Below are positions 62,827-64,000 of a DNA stretch of 64,000 bases, in pieces. The position numbers were made by a program, and so were the translations under genes. Each line of letters opens with the position of its first letter. The first letter of the stretch is position 1. The notes below the pieces were generated by a model. The model made no database searches. It was given only the letters and a program-made list of their open reading frames with translations, and was not told the DNA's origin. This stretch comes from Notolepis coatsorum (Eukaryota; Chordata; Actinopteri; Aulopiformes; Paralepididae), in NCBI GenBank assembly GCA_963971535.1, contig OZ020590.1, positions 155,211,734 to 155,275,733 of the forward strand. The letters are read 5' to 3'.

Positions 62827-64000
62827 CATGACGACAGTGCTGAGTAAAAACATACCCAACCAGGGTCTCCATAGCGCTTAACCCTGTGACACCCAGACCG
62901 ACCTGGCATTTTTCCCCCTGAAAAAAGCCCAAGTCCCTCAGGGTACCAGAACAGCAGATCTGCATCCCCGGCGGACAACGGGTTCAACTGATCTGGACCA
63001 GCGTGACCAGAACCAGTCCCGTGCCCTAACCACGCCGACATGCCTACTCCAGGAGAAGGGCAGATATGCGTGTTGATCTTAACATGAAAAGAAGGCGCCA
63101 CCCAGACGTTCGGACGAACCGCGCCTGGTGGCCCACCCCAAGGGCGTGAGACCCCACTACATATGTTCAGATCCATCCCGTCATCATCCCCCAGACATGA
63201 ACGAGAATCCGTCGACAACCCACCCAGGTCATGGGATGTGGTCGCCGGAAGAGGAAAAACCCCCATCTCAGTTGCTTTATAAAAACGCTGTTTCAACCAC
63301 AAGCAACCAAGGCGTGCCAGTCAATCGCCTGTTTACAGCGAGCTAGCACTATACGTGCGTCGGGACACACCCCCATCAATGAACAGGCTATTTAGACCTG
63401 TCATTGAATCCCCAAGGCGCCCAGGGGAACGACAAGAGGGGTGTGACACTCCCTAACTCCAACACTTCTGGAATAGAAAGAAGGAAGCATCAACAGTATG
63501 TATCCCAGTCTACACAGCCGGGGTAAAAAATGTTCACATTTTTACATCCCACCACCCTCCCATAGGAAAGAGACGGGGATCCCCAGAGAGACTTCCCACG
63601 CGAGCTGTACAGATTGAAAAGAATATATTGCACCTTGAGCCATGTAAAAAACTGGTTTTAGGGCCTCCGGGGAAGAGGCACCGAACCCATACACACTCAA
63701 TAAACGAATTGAATCGAATATACATACAATAGAAAAGGACCCTCCTAGAGGGTCCACTCACTTTGACAATCTGAGGAGGAAGGCTCTGTACTCTGATGGA
63801 GGCTTCCTCACATGGAAGAAGGAGTCCGAACTCACAGAAGGCCTGAGTAGGCGCTTGGTGAGGAGGAGCCCTGACCACCCCCCCTGAAAACAGATCCATC
63901 ACATGGACCTGAACAGCACACGGAAGTCCTACCAACAGAGACGCGCACGGTGACGTACTCTATGGCGGGGGAATTCCTGCGGTGCACACGCCCAATATAC
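62827..64000. other. No gene recognised; possible large repeat continuing beyond the window
   Basis: Antisense frames at 62706-63302 and 63534-63935 have no recognisable domain. No simple repeat, SINE or LTR end was identified. The composition resembles 61416-62717, so the whole 61-64 kb stretch may be one unit. Confidence 0.35.

Noticed and set aside
62115..63302. Long frames in the 61-64 kb region as host exons
   Set aside because: They overlap 5S-like sequence or each other on opposite strands and show no recognisable domain. GC-rich sequence gives such frames by chance.

Overview
The window is repeat-dominated vertebrate DNA, most likely from a ray-finned (teleost) fish. The basis is the combination of a BEL/Pao retrotransposon pair, a chromodomain-bearing Ty3/gypsy element of the Tf1/sushi type, an L2-like LINE, several hAT-like and palindromic MITEs, several tRNA-headed SINE families and very long microsatellites. 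I found no convincing host protein-coding gene. Every long open frame belongs to a transposable element or runs through a tandem repeat. The species cannot be fixed from the sequence alone.

Layout. 1-4.8 kb: SINE and LINE fragments, then a decayed gypsy pol fragment (2.0-3.4 kb) whose 3' end turns into a composite minisatellite, then a foldback element inside a SINE. 5.1-13.7 kb: BEL copy A on the minus strand, complete with LTRs and a 5-bp target duplication, but with a frameshift and a 546-bp in-frame deletion in pol. 13.7-17.7 kb: a spacer with a (CA)n run, a hAT-like MITE, a 24-bp minisatellite and a G-rich block. 17.7-26.9 kb: BEL copy B on the plus strand, with an uninterrupted 2043-codon gag-pol frame. 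27-31.9 kb: nested MITEs, SINEs and a hAT-like element with a perfect 8-bp duplication. 31.9-37.6 kb: a three-level nest in which a solo LTR holds a Harbinger-like element that holds an L2-like LINE with a 989-codon endonuclease/RT frame. 38-43.3 kb: minisatellites, homopolymers and a LINE remnant. 43.35-50.38 kb: a chromodomain gypsy element with two identical 1315-bp LTRs. 50.4-61 kb: SINEs, MITEs and large satellite and microsatellite arrays. 61-64 kb: a perfect 56-bp inverted repeat and two 5S-rRNA-like sequences, with nothing else recognised.

How the parts relate. The two BEL copies lie head to head, 5' LTR facing 5' LTR across about 4 kb, and carry different defects: B keeps integrase but has Asn at the first RNase H acidic position, while A keeps that Asp but lacks the integrase zinc finger and first catalytic Asp. 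The gypsy element looks very young. Its 5' leader holds a 10-nt sequence complementary to its own predicted transcript start, as expected for Tf1/sushi self-priming, and its only visible coding lesion is a 9-C homopolymer between the protease and RT frames.
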